A DNA stretch of 64,000 nucleotides from assembly GCA_030248215.1 (NCBI GenBank), contig JASANG010000102.1:163183-227182 (forward strand), given 5' to 3'. The translations under genes and the position numbers were made by a program. How positions within the stretch are numbered: the first letter of the stretch is position 1; every line of letters begins with the position of its first letter. The notes under the pieces were generated by a model, which saw only the letters and a program-made list of their open reading frames with translations, did no database searches and had not been told where the DNA came from. This stretch comes from Enoplolaimus lenunculus (taxonomy: Eukaryota > Nematoda > Enoplea > Enoplida > Thoracostomopsidae). This document shows, in pieces, positions 23,047 to 34,754 of the stretch.

Positions 23047-26000
23047 ATGGCTGTTGATTTAATTAAAACTGGTAAGTGCGCGTTTAGGTGGAACTGTTTT
23101 TCTAAATTTTTTAGTTCACAAGCTTATAACTGCCTTGAAACCAGTATTAAGCAGTGCAAAATCTCCACAAAACGTGAAAACTCTATCGCGATTGACAAAA
23201 ATTGGCAGGTTTGATTTACCGCAACATCGGTAGAACGATTATAGTGTAAGACTTAAAAGTTGGCAAATGCCCGAAAATTGATGAAAGCCGGTACCGAAAA
23301 CACGACTAAATTAACTTTCACACCGGAACTGGTATCAGTAGATCATTAAGATCATTTGACAAGGCATATTTCTAGATATAACGAAAGCGTTTAGATTAAG
23401 GTCCGCATATCTCTATCCGTTTCCTTCTACGCCCCTGAAACGTAACCGGATTTAGTGGTATTTTTAGCATGGGATATCATATACTTATGACGGTGAGGCC
23501 GGAAGTGAAAAATACCGCAACCGGACGTCACTAAATTTTGACCGAGTTGTAGCGGATACCGGAGTCATATGAAGAGCAAAATTGAGTGGTGAAGATGATG
23601 TTCAAATAAGCTAACAATAAAGCCACAAAGTGGTGCCACAGGTTACTTTTAAATTTTACACTGCAAAAGGCAATCAAAACTTCCTAAGTTTTAAACGAAC
23701 TCTTTGAAGGACACAAATTAACAATTGGCGCCATGGTAAAGTTTATATAACCCAAGCCACTAGCGTAGTCAATTAATTTTTTTGGATTAGCCACATTAAC
23801 TGTATTGCTATCTAGAGTCCCGAACCGCTAGGGCTTGCATCTAGCCGGTGAGTACTTAACCAGGATACTATTTCGAGCGAGGCTATATCTAAGTATAAAA
23901 AGTTCTGATCTCCAGTGAATGATTTGCAACTGCAAGAACTTCAAAACTGTTTTGTGACCAAACTTGCACATTCAAGTTGCATGTACAAGTTTTTGCGGCA
24001 AAAACTTACACGTGTGAATAGGACTTTTTAGTATCAAAGTTTTGTCTTTAATTTCAGAACTTGTATCGAGCTTACCACTGCAAATGGCTCTGTATTTCAA
24101 TGTGTTCTTTTCTCCCTTTTGGGCAACAACCCATTTTGTTACGCTTGCACAGAAAGTAAGCTTTTATATACAAAACAAATGTTATCGCCATTTGGGCCCA
24201 TGTCTACTTTAAGGGACGTCCAGGTTTCTGGTGGGTCCATAAAAGAGTAGGTTATTAGATTCTAGATTATATTTTTTGTTACTTTACAGCAACCGCTGAA
24301 CTTTTGTCTGTAAATTAAGATTAATAATTACGCTGCTAATTTATGTACGCTACAACTGTTTCGTGATCAAATAAATTTTAAATTAATCTAATTAACATTT
24401 ACGCAAAAAACTGAAACCTTCAGAATACAAAGCGGGTTTGCTAATTTTACAGCAGAAAACCTCAAATTAATAGTTATTTTTTTGTATTTTTCTATTTCAG
24501 TTTCACACTCTTGATATCACATATCAAGTGATTGTTGTCGCAATCTTCATCGTCAGCTCTATTGTTGAAGCTGTTCGACTTTATCTTGGCTACGCTGGAA
24601 ACCTATTGGAAAAGGTACGCTTTTGCCAATACTTTACCATTAGACATTTTGAGTGTTGTTGTTTTCTATTATCTAATTGGTATCACTGGTTTCATCCATA
24701 CATATTGTTGGTATTTAGTTTGTTCTCAAACTTATTCGTGTCCTCACAATTTTTTAGTCAATAAATTGTATTTATAAAAAATGGTAACATCCCTCTCTTA
24801 AAAATTGCATTTATCTTTAAACTGGCTTTGAATCAGGAGCGTAATTTAGATGAAACTATAATGCCACATTTTAAAATATCCAGGCCCACGTATAGAACAG
24901 GGCCAGGACGTTTTCCTGCGAGACTGTAATAGAGTAATCTTACGCTGTAGAGTAATGTTTTTGGTTAGGCTTAGGCTTAGGTATATGCTCATTGTTACGC
25001 TTAGGCTTAGGTTTAGGCTTAGGAATATGCGTATATTACTGTTCCGACCCTGTTCTTCTAATCCACAACCTAATGTACAATTCTTAAAGATTGGTTTAAT
25101 TTTTTGAACAATCGTCTGATAAAATAGTTTGTACAAGCTCAACATGGCCAGCCAATTTTTCATGTCATATATTAAAGACGACTCGTAGTCATTTCAACGC
25201 GCTAGAGGGCTCAAAGAAATTTAAAGAGCGTCTGATTGGGATTTCGGTAGACTTATGATCAGAGCTTACTCTCATCCTTGTTGACGGGAATGAGTTTTGG
25301 TTTGCTGAACTCGCTAGCTTCCTCGGACTACGGGCCTGTTTATATATTGTAGATTCTTGAGTTTGGGGGATTTGGGTTTGCTGCATACATTATGTAACTT
25401 CCAACTATACTGTTTTTATTGCACTAATGTTGTCAGATCCATGTACAGCTTGAAAACTTATCGCTAACGGGAACAGATACAAGACAGACATTTGTTCATG
25501 GGAAATTAATACGAACTAGAATTTTTTCAGTTATGTTATGTAAATTGCAGATTCCTGAGCTTGCTGGATTCTGGATCGCAACGTTGATTTTGCAACTTCC
25601 AACGGTACTGTTTCTGTTGCTTAATCCGGGACTTCGATTGACGCCAATAGAGCAAGCGATCGATATGGTGCAGTTGGCATTTTTATTTTTTGAAGTTAGT
25701 TTTCCGCCGGTTATCTTGGACTTAATTCTAGTAGAAATGTTGTAATGGCGGGCCAATGTAAAGAACAGGGGCGGAACAGTATTATAAGAATATCCCCTCC
25801 CCCAAACCAACCCAACCAAGCAAAAAAGTTTATTCCTCGGCCTAAGCCTAAGCCTAAGCCAAGCAAAAATTAGTCTAAAGCTTACCTTGTCCTACAAGAA
25901 AAACCCCCATCCAGGGCCCAAAGGTGGAAGACGAGGTTATAAAATTTTGACATACATACTCTCGTATAGACAGTGTTAGTCATATATTTATTCACTAGCT

Positions 26001-26739
26001 TGTTCTACATCTGGGTAACTGTTCATGATAAACTGTATTCGTTACCAAGCCTCACTCAGGTACTCATATTTTGTTCAGTACTCAGGATCTTATGTTTTAA
26101 CCATTCGCATTATCGCTTTCTAACACGTGGTTACGCACGCTCCTGCTCAAAAAAAACGGCCGAACCCACCGGGGGATATGCTGTAACATATCTCCAAGCT
26201 GAGTTCTAGTTGCAAAAACTTGCACGATTCAATAAGCCCATGTAAAGGTCAGGGGCGAGACTGTTTTTCTGAAGGACTGCAAGAGAGTTGTAAGCTTAAG
26301 CTTTAGCTAATTTTTTGCATAGGCTTCGGCTTAGAATTAGGTATAAACTCATTATCACGCTTAGGCTTAGGCTTATGCTTCTACTACCGTAACGGCACTG
26401 TTCTATACATTGGCAGAAATTTTTAATTTTTTATCACGAAGTTTAACTCACAGAATATATTCAATTTTATACGCTTGTCCAAAAGATGACACAATATATA
26501 AACTCTTGATAAAAATACACTAAAATCGCTTATCAACCTTATTTCGCGGTTAGGTATGTTTGTTTCAGGTTTCGGCAGGATTTTTGGCAGTTCGAAAAGT
26601 CGCTCGGCATCAGTTGATAAAATTTCAACAACAAGTGCTGAATAAAGTTGATCCGCTTGAAGATAAACAAACAAAGGCTCAAAATGAAAAATCAAAAACG
26701 ACCGTTACCGAATTAGCTGCGAGCAAGAAAAGCAATTAA
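23047..26739 (+). CDS. tmem-17: TMEM17, ciliary transition-zone membrane protein
   Basis: Five exons join to 183 residues: 23047-23071, 24058-24155, 24501-24614, 25551-25694 and 26569-26739 (TAA). All junctions are GT/AG with matching phases. The product shows the TMEM17 signature in order: VSSLPLQMALYFNVFFSPFW, VEAVRLYLGYAGNLLEK, IPELAGFWIATLILQLP and a C-terminal VRKVARHQL region, with four hydrophobic segments and a Lys-rich end. TMEM17 belongs to the MKS/B9 module that gates the ciliary transition zone; in a nematode this means ciliated sensory neurons. The start was chosen because the short first exon joins in phase and lies just after the X-box. MITEs of families K, A2 and A1 sit in the introns. 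Identification is strong by family pattern. Confidence 0.93.
23928..24031. repeat. Family K remnant in TMEM17 intron 1
   Basis: GCAAGAACTTC...CTTACACGTGTGAATAG is the right part of K. It ends only 26 bp before exon 2. Confidence 0.55.
24195..24282. repeat. A2 half element in TMEM17 intron 2
   Basis: GGGCCCATGTCTACTTTAAG then CCAGGTTTCTGGTGGGTCCA, stopping at the point where the hexamer core should begin. Confidence 0.65.
24883..25062. mobile_element. A1 MITE in TMEM17 intron 3
   Basis: Starts GGCCCACGTATAGAACAGGG, ends CCGACCCTGTTCTTCTAATCC; two hexamer blocks. Confidence 0.85.
25189..25386 (-). CDS. Small antisense frame nested in TMEM17 intron 3
   Basis: From ATG 25386 to TGA 25189 the minus strand codes for 65 residues, starting MQQTQIPQTQESTIYKQARS and ending FFEPSSALK. 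It is rich in Gln, Ser, Pro and Arg and looks like real disordered protein rather than repeat. An internal cag|GCCCG acceptor and an AGA|GTAAGC donor are also present, so it could instead be an internal exon of another gene. Part of it (AGCTTCCTCGG on the plus strand) resembles a piece of the tRNA-derived repeat at 43599. No family recognised. Confidence 0.25.
   Translation of the reverse strand: MQQTQIPQTQESTIYKQARSPRKLASSANQNSFPSTRMRVSSDHKSTEIPIRRSLNFFEPSSALK
25750..25918. mobile_element. A1 MITE in TMEM17 intron 4
   Basis: GGCCAATGTAAAGAACAGGG start; the CCATCCAGGGCC end is eroded. It begins 55 bp after exon 4. Confidence 0.75.
26236..26414. mobile_element. A1 MITE in TMEM17 intron 4
   Basis: GCCCATGTAAAGGTCAGGGG start and ACTGTTCTATACATTGGC end; orientation opposite to the copy at 25750. 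Confidence 0.85.
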
Positions 26740-26867
26740 ATTGTGGATACACGTTTGTTTTCGGAAACATATCCGGATATTTTTCATATCCATATATCCG
26801 GATATTCGGTGCCCATCTATATTTACTATGTAAATATTTGGTTTGCGCGTACGGTGCAATTTGTAGT

Positions 26868-26873
26868 AATAAA
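26868..26873 (+). terminator. TMEM17 poly(A) signal
   Basis: AATAAA 129 bp after the TMEM17 stop; the first good signal downstream. Confidence 0.4.
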
Positions 26874-27059
26874 ATTTCGAAATATGCACAAAAACTCGCG
26901 TACTGGACGAACCACTGATATACTAAATCTTCTACATGAATGTTATTAATCACGTTTAACTTTACCATAGAACTTGTAAAAGTTGGGATATGCTATGTAA
27001 CGTAGTTCCTCTATGCACAAGTTCAAGTTTAGAACGATGTGTAGAAATATAGATGCAAC

Positions 27060-27180
27060 CCATTTGTTATAGTTAATTAAAATACTGTACAGTCACACTT
27101 GTTTACTTTTGCGCTGGAACGCTGACTAAAATACGTATGTGGGGCATCCCAGCTTTAATATATAGATTAAATCGCCTTAT
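27060..27180. repeat. Family Q repeat
   Basis: GTTATAGTTAATTAAAAT at the left and ACGTATGTGGGGCATCCCAG before a TTTAATATATAGATTAAA end. Confidence 0.5.
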
Positions 27181-27494
27181 ATACACATTCCCAAAAGCAA
27201 GAAATACATGTTTCTCAAATCAAAGGGTTCAGCGAAAACCATTCAACACATATCGTTTCCTGGCCAGCAGTGATATATAACTAGGTTTCTGTACTTTGCG
27301 CTGTAATATTTTTCATTATCTTAGTTGTCAAGCTTATGATAATGAACCTCCTATTAACTTCCTTGAATTTTTTGTTGGGATTCGAAATACGGCCCTTCTG
27401 CAACTTTAATACTCGATAAAATTCGTAACAACATGGATTATACCGCAAAAAAACCTCTGGCTACGCTCGCGATTGTTAACTTCCAAATTTGCAG

Positions 27495-30400
27495 TCAATT
27501 CATAATAACCATTTTAACACGGCGTGCGAGTGCAATTTCATTTTCACACGACTTCATAAGGACGGTTTGAAATTTTCGACGCCGTCGTAGAAATCGCGTT
27601 CGGCTTTGAATTGCCGCAGCTGAGCCGCAAAATACGTAAATTCCAAACGCAGACAGCGTCGCGCACACCAACGCTGCGACAAACGACCATCCAAACGTGT
27701 AGACTCGGAATTGAGCTGGAAATCCGGTGACAGGTGAAATTTTCCCACGAGCTAATGCGAGCAGTGTCTGACGATCGAGTCTTTTAAGCATTTGCAGTTT
27801 GACCAGAAACGCGACAATGATGAGGATTAAGCCAAGTTCTAAAATTTGAGCCGATTGTCATTGAAATACAGACAAGACTGAATTGCTTAGAAAAAGTTGT
27901 ATCACACACTGTAAAAAAATGGTGTGTCAAATTGACTCTCTCGGAAATAGGCTTTTCCTGACTACACAAACTGAGTCAAATTCGACTCCGCCACAGTCAA
28001 ATTCGGCTCACTGAACGATTCATTCAATCGAATTTGACTCTGACGGAGTCGAATTTTGACTCAGTTTCTGTAGTCAGGCAAAGCTTATTTCGGAGAGAGT
28101 CAATTTGACTCACCATTTTTTGCAGTGCACGGAATTGAGAATATTTTTTTAAATCTGTGTTTAAAATTACGAAGTTTGTTGATACTGTATTCGTGTATCT
28201 AATATGACAGTAAATTGAAAACTTTGAATAGTCGTCTAATGGAAAACATGGCGAAACGTACTCTACACAACACACGATTTTGTTGTTTGATACACAGGCC
28301 GGAGAATTTTGTTTTTCTAGCCTTGAAATGAAAACCTAAGTCGATTTTTTTTAAAATTGGCTTTTCTAGTGTATTATTTCCACATCTCCAGATATTCACT
28401 CTGTTATTCTAGCTTATGTTATAGTCAAATCGAAACTTTCAATCCACAGAGGGAATGACTAGTCACCTCCTCTATCTGCTCTTGGTTCTAAGACATTTAA
28501 ATCGTCAATGAGCACAGAAAGGTACTTATTATGCACCTTATACAGCTATATTTGCATTACCATTCAACGTTAAACACGAACCGCAAGCAATTAAAGCCAA
28601 ATAATTAAAATGAAGCGATCCAAGAGTTCCAGCAAACAGTGCAACAAGCACAAGTATCACGCATATGGATGCTAATAGTACGGATCCCATGGAAAGAGCT
28701 GAAATATGGCAAATATATGCATCGTCAGTCTGAAATCGTAGCCAAGGGGGCAAGGAAGGTTCAGCACCCACCTAGAAAAATTTTGGCTTCCCTAAAAAAT
28801 TTTAACCTTGCTTGCAAAAAATTGAAATTCTTTGTATGCCTTTCCTGAATTTATAATTTAGCCCCCCTTATCAAAGTGATCTGGCTACTGGCCTGTACCA
28901 ATGGTGATTAGATTTTATTGACGGACTACGGTCTATAAGACCATGCCTTAGTACAGAAATATCATAAAGGTAGTTGCGTATGCAAGAAAAATTGGGATAT
29001 ATCCGGTTCCCGAAATTTCTGCAGATAAGGAGAAACCATTGTTCGGACATGATTTGAAATAACTGAGACTTTAGACCTCAATTTCATAAAATTATACAAT
29101 ACCTGACCCGTAGCCAGGTCACCTTGCTAGGGGGGCTAAAAAATTTTTCCGTAGGGACATACAAGGGTTTTTGATGACTAACAAGCAAGGTTGAAAATTT
29201 TCTAGTGGCGAGCCAAAATTTTAACGGAGGGAGCTGAGCTCCCGTGTCCACTTTCTGGCTACGGGCCCGTACAATATCGATTGGAAATCCTGGATACAGG
29301 TTTGGGTAAAGAATATACAAGAACTATCGACATCCCATATCTTTCGAAGTTTCAGGTAAATATTAAGTGTTAATGATAACTCTTTGAACAGGAGTATGCA
29401 ACTTACCCTTCGTGGTTCGGTAAAAAAATGCACCAGCGCGCATTTCATAGGTGCTGGTCGGACAAATCCGCATCACTCGATGGGTACATTCTTTTCTATA
29501 CAGTATACCCAGTTGCATACTCTTGTTAAAAAGTGATCTATTAAAATATAGGCATCATACAGCGGCTGTTCCAGAAACTTCTGGCGGGGAGAGCAGACTG
29601 AAAAAAGTTATTAAACGCTATTTTTACTGTATGCTACATATGCGCCAATTTTCTGAGCGGAAAAATCGTAAGGTAGCAACCATAGTATTTTATTTTCTGA
29701 CTGGGGTGCACGTCCGTCCCCTAGCCCGCACACACCGGATCCGCTTGTGGCACCAAACGACTTTTCGCTTACCATGTAGGAATTGATACGGAATGTGATC
29801 CATATGTTCATGTTTGCTCGGAGACAAGTATTCGTTAAACGTGTACTCACATTTTGATACTGTTTGATTACGTAAATAACCGACTCGTTCAAGTTGAATT
29901 GCTGAAAGTTGAAATTTAACCAATCCAATATGAATATTTTCTAAACTTCTAACAGAATTTCAATTCCGGTTGAAATTTCGACAAAGTTCGCGTTCAGATT
30001 TCTATTTCAAGCGAGTGCAATTGCGACGCTGGAATTGAGACATTTTTTAATATTGCGTTATGCCTTCATTATTATTTTTAGTTTAAATGTAGGGCGAATG
30101 TTAATACTTTAAGGGGCGTCCAGGTTTCTGGTGTGTCTATAAAAGAGTAGGTTTACATTCTATATTACATTTTTTTCCTTAGGCTTAGGCTTAGGCTCAG
30201 GCTTAGAGACATATTTTGCAAACGCTTAGGCTTGGGAACACGCTTAATCAACTGTTTACGTCCCTTAAAGTGAAATTGGCCAAATTTAGTATATTGCCTT
30301 TTTGCTTCAAGCAACCGAAAGCAACGAAATTGAATTGAAAGCGTTGAATATTTGCACATTGTAGTTGAAAACTTAAGATGAGAACAAACATTACAAGCCG

Positions 30401-32505
30401 GTGAATTGTCGAACAGCATAGCATAGCGGTCAATTCTTTTTCTCTCGGAGATTTTTTATTTTACCTGGCAAACAAACCGGATACAGTTAAAACTTCACCC
30501 TGTACAAGTTTAGTGTAACAGGTTCAAGCCCGTAGCCAGCTCACCATGCTTGGGGTGCTAAAAAATTTTCAGGAGGGACATAAAGGATTTTCAATGATTA
30601 CAAGGAAGGTTGAGAATTTTCTAGGGGGGGCAACATTTTTCCAGGGGGGCGCTGAGCCCTCTCTGGCACCCCTCTTGGTTACGGGTCCGGCTAGGTTCGA
30701 TCCTTGTACGCAATTAGATCGTTTCAGCAGGGTAGGAACAAGCAGCCACGGGCAACGAAGTCCGGTCCTTCCCATTTTTAAATGAAAAATTTTACGAAAC
30801 AACAGTAAGGTCCCTGCTACCTTACGAATTATTAGAATTGTATTTAGTTTCTTGTTCGCTTCGCTCTCGAGGTTCTTTCCACCACTGAATATTGCACTCC
30901 AGTAATGGTCGCCATACTTGGTTTATGGATCAGCTACTACGCTCCTGAGTAAGAGAGTTCTAACAGAATTTCCCATTTGATTTCTCGATGACCGTCAACA
31001 AGAAGTTTTTTCGAGTTTATCAGATTACATTGTTCACTGCCAGGGTGTAACCGGATATGTCTTTCCGTTTCCGGTAAAAATTGATATCTGCTTCCGTTAT
31101 TTCGATTTACTATCCGTTGTCGTTCTTGTTACTATCTGTTTTATACCCTGCTCACTGCCATCACTGAAACCGTACCTTGAAGTTGATTACATTTTTTAAA
31201 CAAATTTTCGTGCTCCGTAAACAAATAAATATAGCTCTGACATCTTTCAAACGGTAGCGCTTCAATTTCCGGATCAATCGGAGTAGTTTTGTTGCATCCG
31301 GTTACCTAAAACAACGACTGGATAATCATTGTTGTGGTGTAGAAAAACGTATCCGGCTCGTGTATACTTTGAATTTTATAAATTAACAAAATGTAAAACG
31401 CTCTTGCTATGCCGGAGTTCGGTATCCATTATTTAAATGTTTTTGTGCAGTTTCCACGTTTTAGCTAAAACTCCTTCAGGATGATCAAAAACTTCGCGAC
31501 TCCTTTAGTGTCGCATTTTCATTGACGGGCCCCTTCAGAAATTCGTGAATCCGCCACGTGTCCAAACCTAATGTACTTATTAAGTATACGGTAAGTTAGA
31601 AGCATGGCATGCTTATCAAGCAAACATTCAGAACACGTTTTATATGGTATGTATGGCGTACAAATATATATTGTGTAGGCAATGTATGGTCCATGGTATG
31701 TGATAATTTATTAGCAGTTTTAGCTTAAAGTACAGCGAAACACTTCACTGCCCAATAATGAATACTTAAACTAAATCTATATAATTAAAACTGGAATACC
31801 TTACATACGTATTTTTTATTTTGAACAAGTTTGCAACATACTTTGTTTATACAATAGTTTCGTAGCACATAGACGAGTTTGTTGTATAAAAAATTTGCAC
31901 ACAGATTTTTGATGTATTCCGTATAACTGTTTTTCGTACTGCGTAAAATTGGACGACCATTAGTTAATTTGGCCCAAGTATACAACAGGGTCGGATCGTT
32001 TTCCGGAGGGGCTATAATAGAGTCAGATTAAGCTTTAGACACTTTTTTACTTAGGCTTAGGCTTAAGCTTAGGAATATGCTCATCCATACGCTTAGGCTT
32101 AGGCTTAGGCTTAGGAATATGCTCATCCATACGCTTAGGCTTAGGCTTATAGGAATATGCTTATACTACTGTTCCAGCCATGTTCTATACATGGGCCGTT
32201 AATTTAATAACCTGATAACGTAGCGAAATTAAATTTTGATGCTTGTAATAGGTCCATTGATTGAATCGTAGCTGTATAACGTTTGATCCAACGGTTTCAT
32301 GTAACATAACAGCGCGTACAGTTTCGTTTGGTTCGTTTAAATACAGTAGAATTTTGTCAAAATCATACCCAACATATTGCCAGTAATCAGTAGAAATTGC
32401 AATTAAAAACATTGCAACAATGTTCCACAACAGAATAATATTCGATTGTTTTTGCATATTTTCATCGAACGGAGTCAAAGGAAGGCCGCGTTGTGAAGAT
32501 GGCAT
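27495..32505 (-). CDS. Claudin/stargazin (TARP)-like four-TM protein
   Basis: Four minus-strand exons join in phase: 32505-32212 (ATG start), 29901-29773, 28729-28561 and 27838-27495 (TGA), giving 311 residues. The second exon may instead end at 29851, at an equally good GTGAGT donor, giving 285. TM1 is residues 22-38, followed by Thr-Asp-Tyr-Trp, as in stargazin-type proteins. An extracellular loop carries an NET glycosylation site and two Cys. Two adjacent TM segments follow (GSVLLASICVILVLVALFAG and LGLILIIVAFLVKLQ), then a Gly-Trp-Ser-Phe TM4 and an Arg-rich tail. TARPs traffic and tune glutamate receptors; other claudin relatives act in junctions. The classic GLW motif is not obvious, so the subfamily is uncertain. 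A TTTTCAG 36 bp before the ATG may be a trans-splice or 5'UTR acceptor. Confidence 0.72.
27907..28127. mobile_element. H MITE in an intron of the claudin-like gene
   Basis: The two arms are near-complete inverted copies of each other, with ends CACTGTAAAAAAATGGTG and CACCATTTTTTGCAGTG and internal GAGTCAAATTCGACTC palindromes. Confidence 0.88.
28737..28897. mobile_element. I MITE abutting an exon
   Basis: TCGTAGCCAAGGGGG start and CTGGCTACTGGCC end. Its left end lies within 10 bp of the acceptor of the third claudin-like exon (28729). Confidence 0.65.
29101..29272. mobile_element. I MITE with target duplication
   Basis: GACCCGTAGCCAGGTCACCT start and TTCTGGCTACGGGCCC end. The flanks share TACAATA on both sides, consistent with a 7-8 bp hAT-type target duplication. 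Confidence 0.78.
29390..29530. repeat. Family J remnant
   Basis: AGGAGTATGCAACTTACCC and the complementary CCAGTTGCATACTCTTGTT flank a GGTGCTGGTCGGACAAATCC middle. Confidence 0.4.
29565..29740. repeat. Family O repeat
   Basis: CTGTATGCTACATATGCGCC and AATTTTCTGAGCGGAAAAAT match 9547-9735. Confidence 0.5.
30092..30281. mobile_element. A2 MITE
   Basis: Ends CTTTAAGGGGCGTCCAGGTT and ACGTCCCTTAAAGTGAAATT. It carries the CTGGTGTGTCTATAAAAGAG block, whose TATAAAA is conserved across A2 copies. It lies in the first intron of the claudin-like gene. Confidence 0.88.
30527..30690. mobile_element. I MITE
   Basis: AGCCCGTAGCCAGCTCACCA start and CTTGGTTACGGGTCC end. AGGTTC flanks both sides, a second sign of a hAT-type target duplication. 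Confidence 0.75.
31041..31150. mobile_element. Family C MITE, short
   Basis: CAGGGTGTAACCGGATATG start and GTTTTATACCCTG end; contains paired GTTTCCG motifs. Confidence 0.65.
31770..31920. repeat. Family Q repeat
   Basis: CTATATAATTAAAACTGGAA then ACATACGTA and TTCGTAGCACATAGACGAG, matching 11960-12070 in reverse. Confidence 0.55.
31971..32197. mobile_element. A1 MITE with internally duplicated block
   Basis: GGCCCAAGTATACAACAGGG start and TTCTATACATGGGCC end. The block GGAATATGCTCATCCATACG plus hexamers is present twice in tandem. It ends 15 bp before the donor of the first claudin-like exon (32212). Confidence 0.88.
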
Positions 32506-32677
32506 TTTTGTATTGAGTTTATTTAAATTTAAAAAAATATTTCTGAAAACAATTTTACTTGCATTTTACTTTAATTCCACTTGTCGAGATATGTACACTA
32601 AATAATCGTTTATTGCTTGTCAATAAAATGAAGATTGAGCTTTATTGAAATAAAACAAAAAATTATGTATAAGAGTT

Positions 32678-32933
32678 TACACTGTAAATTCCAATGAGTT
32701 GATTAATCAATTCAGCTAGCGAGTTGGTTATTTTTGAATTAATATCAGTAAACATTAACTTACTCTGAGTTGATTTGATTCTCACTCTGAGTTGAGTTGA
32801 CACTGGGTGTGTTGATTAATTAACTCAGAATGAATTGAATCAACTCAACTTTCTGAGTTCTGAAAGTCCTAACTCGGACTGAGTGATTCAACTCATTCTG
32901 AGTTAAAATCAACTCACTGAAATTTACAGTGTA
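32678..32933. mobile_element. G MITE
   Basis: TA-flanked. Left end CACTGTAAATTCCAATGAGT and right end ACTCACTGAAATTTACAGTG; many GAGTTGATT motifs inside. Confidence 0.85.
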
Positions 32934-34040
32934 TTAGCTAACGCTTGTAATGCTGTGAACATTTTCAATTCAATTTATTGTATCTTAAAGTCTCTGGACA
33001 CCGTTTTGGAGATCGAAATATAGACTTGTAGCGGGGCCAATGACTGCCGATAGCACATAAGACAATAATACATATTGAAATGCGAATCTAAAATTCCAAC
33101 AAATTTTTGACTGCGTTTTGATACAACTCCAACATACAATTTTTGCCTCAAAAGTCAATGCTACGGCTGACCTACATATTTGTTGCTAACTGGTGATCGG
33201 TGGTATATACAACCTTTTGAATATCTCTATGTGTTAATGTCTAAAAGAACAAGGATTGAAGTTTTTCGTAAACTTTTATAATGAAGAAGCTTTGCATACG
33301 ATGAAAAAACACTTAAAATCAATAGAAGCTTAACAAGCAGCCTCTAAAAGTGGCAATGGAGACGGGGTAAACACATAAAACTTCAATTCTTTAATCTATT
33401 CCATACTTTTATTAAAAATCTATTGGAATTAGCATCAACAATTACCTACTAAAAATTGCGCAGTTCGCACAAACCATTAAGCAATAAGCATTTAGCGATT
33501 CTCCATTTATGTCACTGAAGATGGAAGTCAGCTAGAATGCACCTAAATGACGTTTCTCCATCTGAAACTTTTTTACTATGAAGTTGTTGTCGTTTAATTA
33601 TATTCCACAACACGGTTCCTGTAAGCGATAATTTTTTATTCGAACCATGACTTTTGATCCTGCAGCATTAGTAATCAATATTGTGCTTATATAAATTAAG
33701 CGTTTTAAATTGGTTTTTGCGACTCTTTTGTAGGTCTGTTATTCTTGTGAGGCAACGATTGCAAAATTTAAATTTACACTTCTTCTGCCAGTTAAAATGC
33801 GTGATTTGTATAAAATGTTCACTTTAGCCCGCAGTCAGAGAGGAGTTTGGAAACTGTACCCGTAGCAAAAAAAAATTAAACACCGGTCGTATAAAGTCAT
33901 GGAAAGTCCTCTGTGGCCTTCCAAATTTTTTGAACCCTCTACGAAAACGGAATGTTAAGCTACCACGGGCTTGAATTAAGACCAACTTGAATGCATCTGA
34001 TATAAAAAAATCAAAAACCAAAGTATGCAAAAATATGACA
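32934..34040. other. No gene recognised
   Basis: AT-rich, upstream of the claudin-like gene. No supported frame or repeat. Confidence 0.4.
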
Positions 34041-34042
34041 AT

Positions 34043-34113
34043 CGCCATTCGAAAACTACGACCCCATGACGTTCGGCTTGACAGGCCAGCGCCTTATCCA
34101 CTCGGCGACACAG
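34043..34113 (-). tRNA. tRNA-like sequence, probable pseudogene
   Basis: The minus strand reads TGTCGCCGAGTGGATAAGGC, a good class II A-box, then GGCCTGTCAAGCC in anticodon-arm position. The B-box region (GGGGTCGTAGTTTTCGAAT) is disrupted. It is probably a decayed tRNA or tRNA-derived repeat, not a working gene. Confidence 0.35.
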
Positions 34114-34559
34114 TGCGAAAATGGTGGTGATCTATTTATAAATTATACTATAATCCGTATACACCGAATTAATCACACTATACAAATTAATACGTAACAC
34201 GTGTTGTGTTACGTATAGAGTATATATGCAAATTATATTTAAGAAGTTTTACACATTAGGATCAAAAATAGGTTTTTCGATATCAGGGGGGCAAATAGGG
34301 CAAATTTAAGGGGTCACTTGTGAACGATCCCTCGAAAAAATTCAGTTCTTTTTCATATTGTTGCAAAGCATAATTTATACAGGTTTTATTTACCCTAGAA
34401 AACCGAAACTTTATTAAAAAGTGGGAATTAGTATTTTTTCCATTTTACAAATTTGGTAAAATTTACACCCCGAAACATTAACTGCTTTTAATAGAGACGG
34501 CCTCCAGGCCGTCTCAAAAAGTACAAGTCAACGATGTTGCAACAATAGCGACGCTGTTT

Positions 34560-34735
34560 TGTTCTTCTTATCTTGGTTGCATACATGATTTAAAATCGGC
34601 ACTTATAGTTAATTTGCATATAATTTTAATTGTATCAAAATTCAAAACATGTAAATCAAAGCTGCAACACTGCCCAAGTTACATATGTGAAGCGTTCAAG
34701 CTTTAATAATATAGACAAAACAAAAATGCTTTCTG
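34560..34735. repeat. Family Q repeat
   Basis: CTTATAGTTAATTTGCATAT left and ACATATGTGAAGCGTTCAAG before a TTTAATAATATAGACAAA end. Confidence 0.5.
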
Positions 34736-34754
34736 ATTTCAAATTGAATATTTT

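Noticed and set aside
29221-29448. Minus-strand reading with KIWDVDSSCIFFTQTC, considered as the missing claudin loop exon.
   Set aside because: No usable donor with the right phase and a weak acceptor; the I MITE interrupts the only candidate.
32185-32211. Extension of the first claudin-like exon past 32212.
   Set aside because: A CAG|GTTATT donor in phase with the next exon is present, and the extra residues run into the A1 MITE end.
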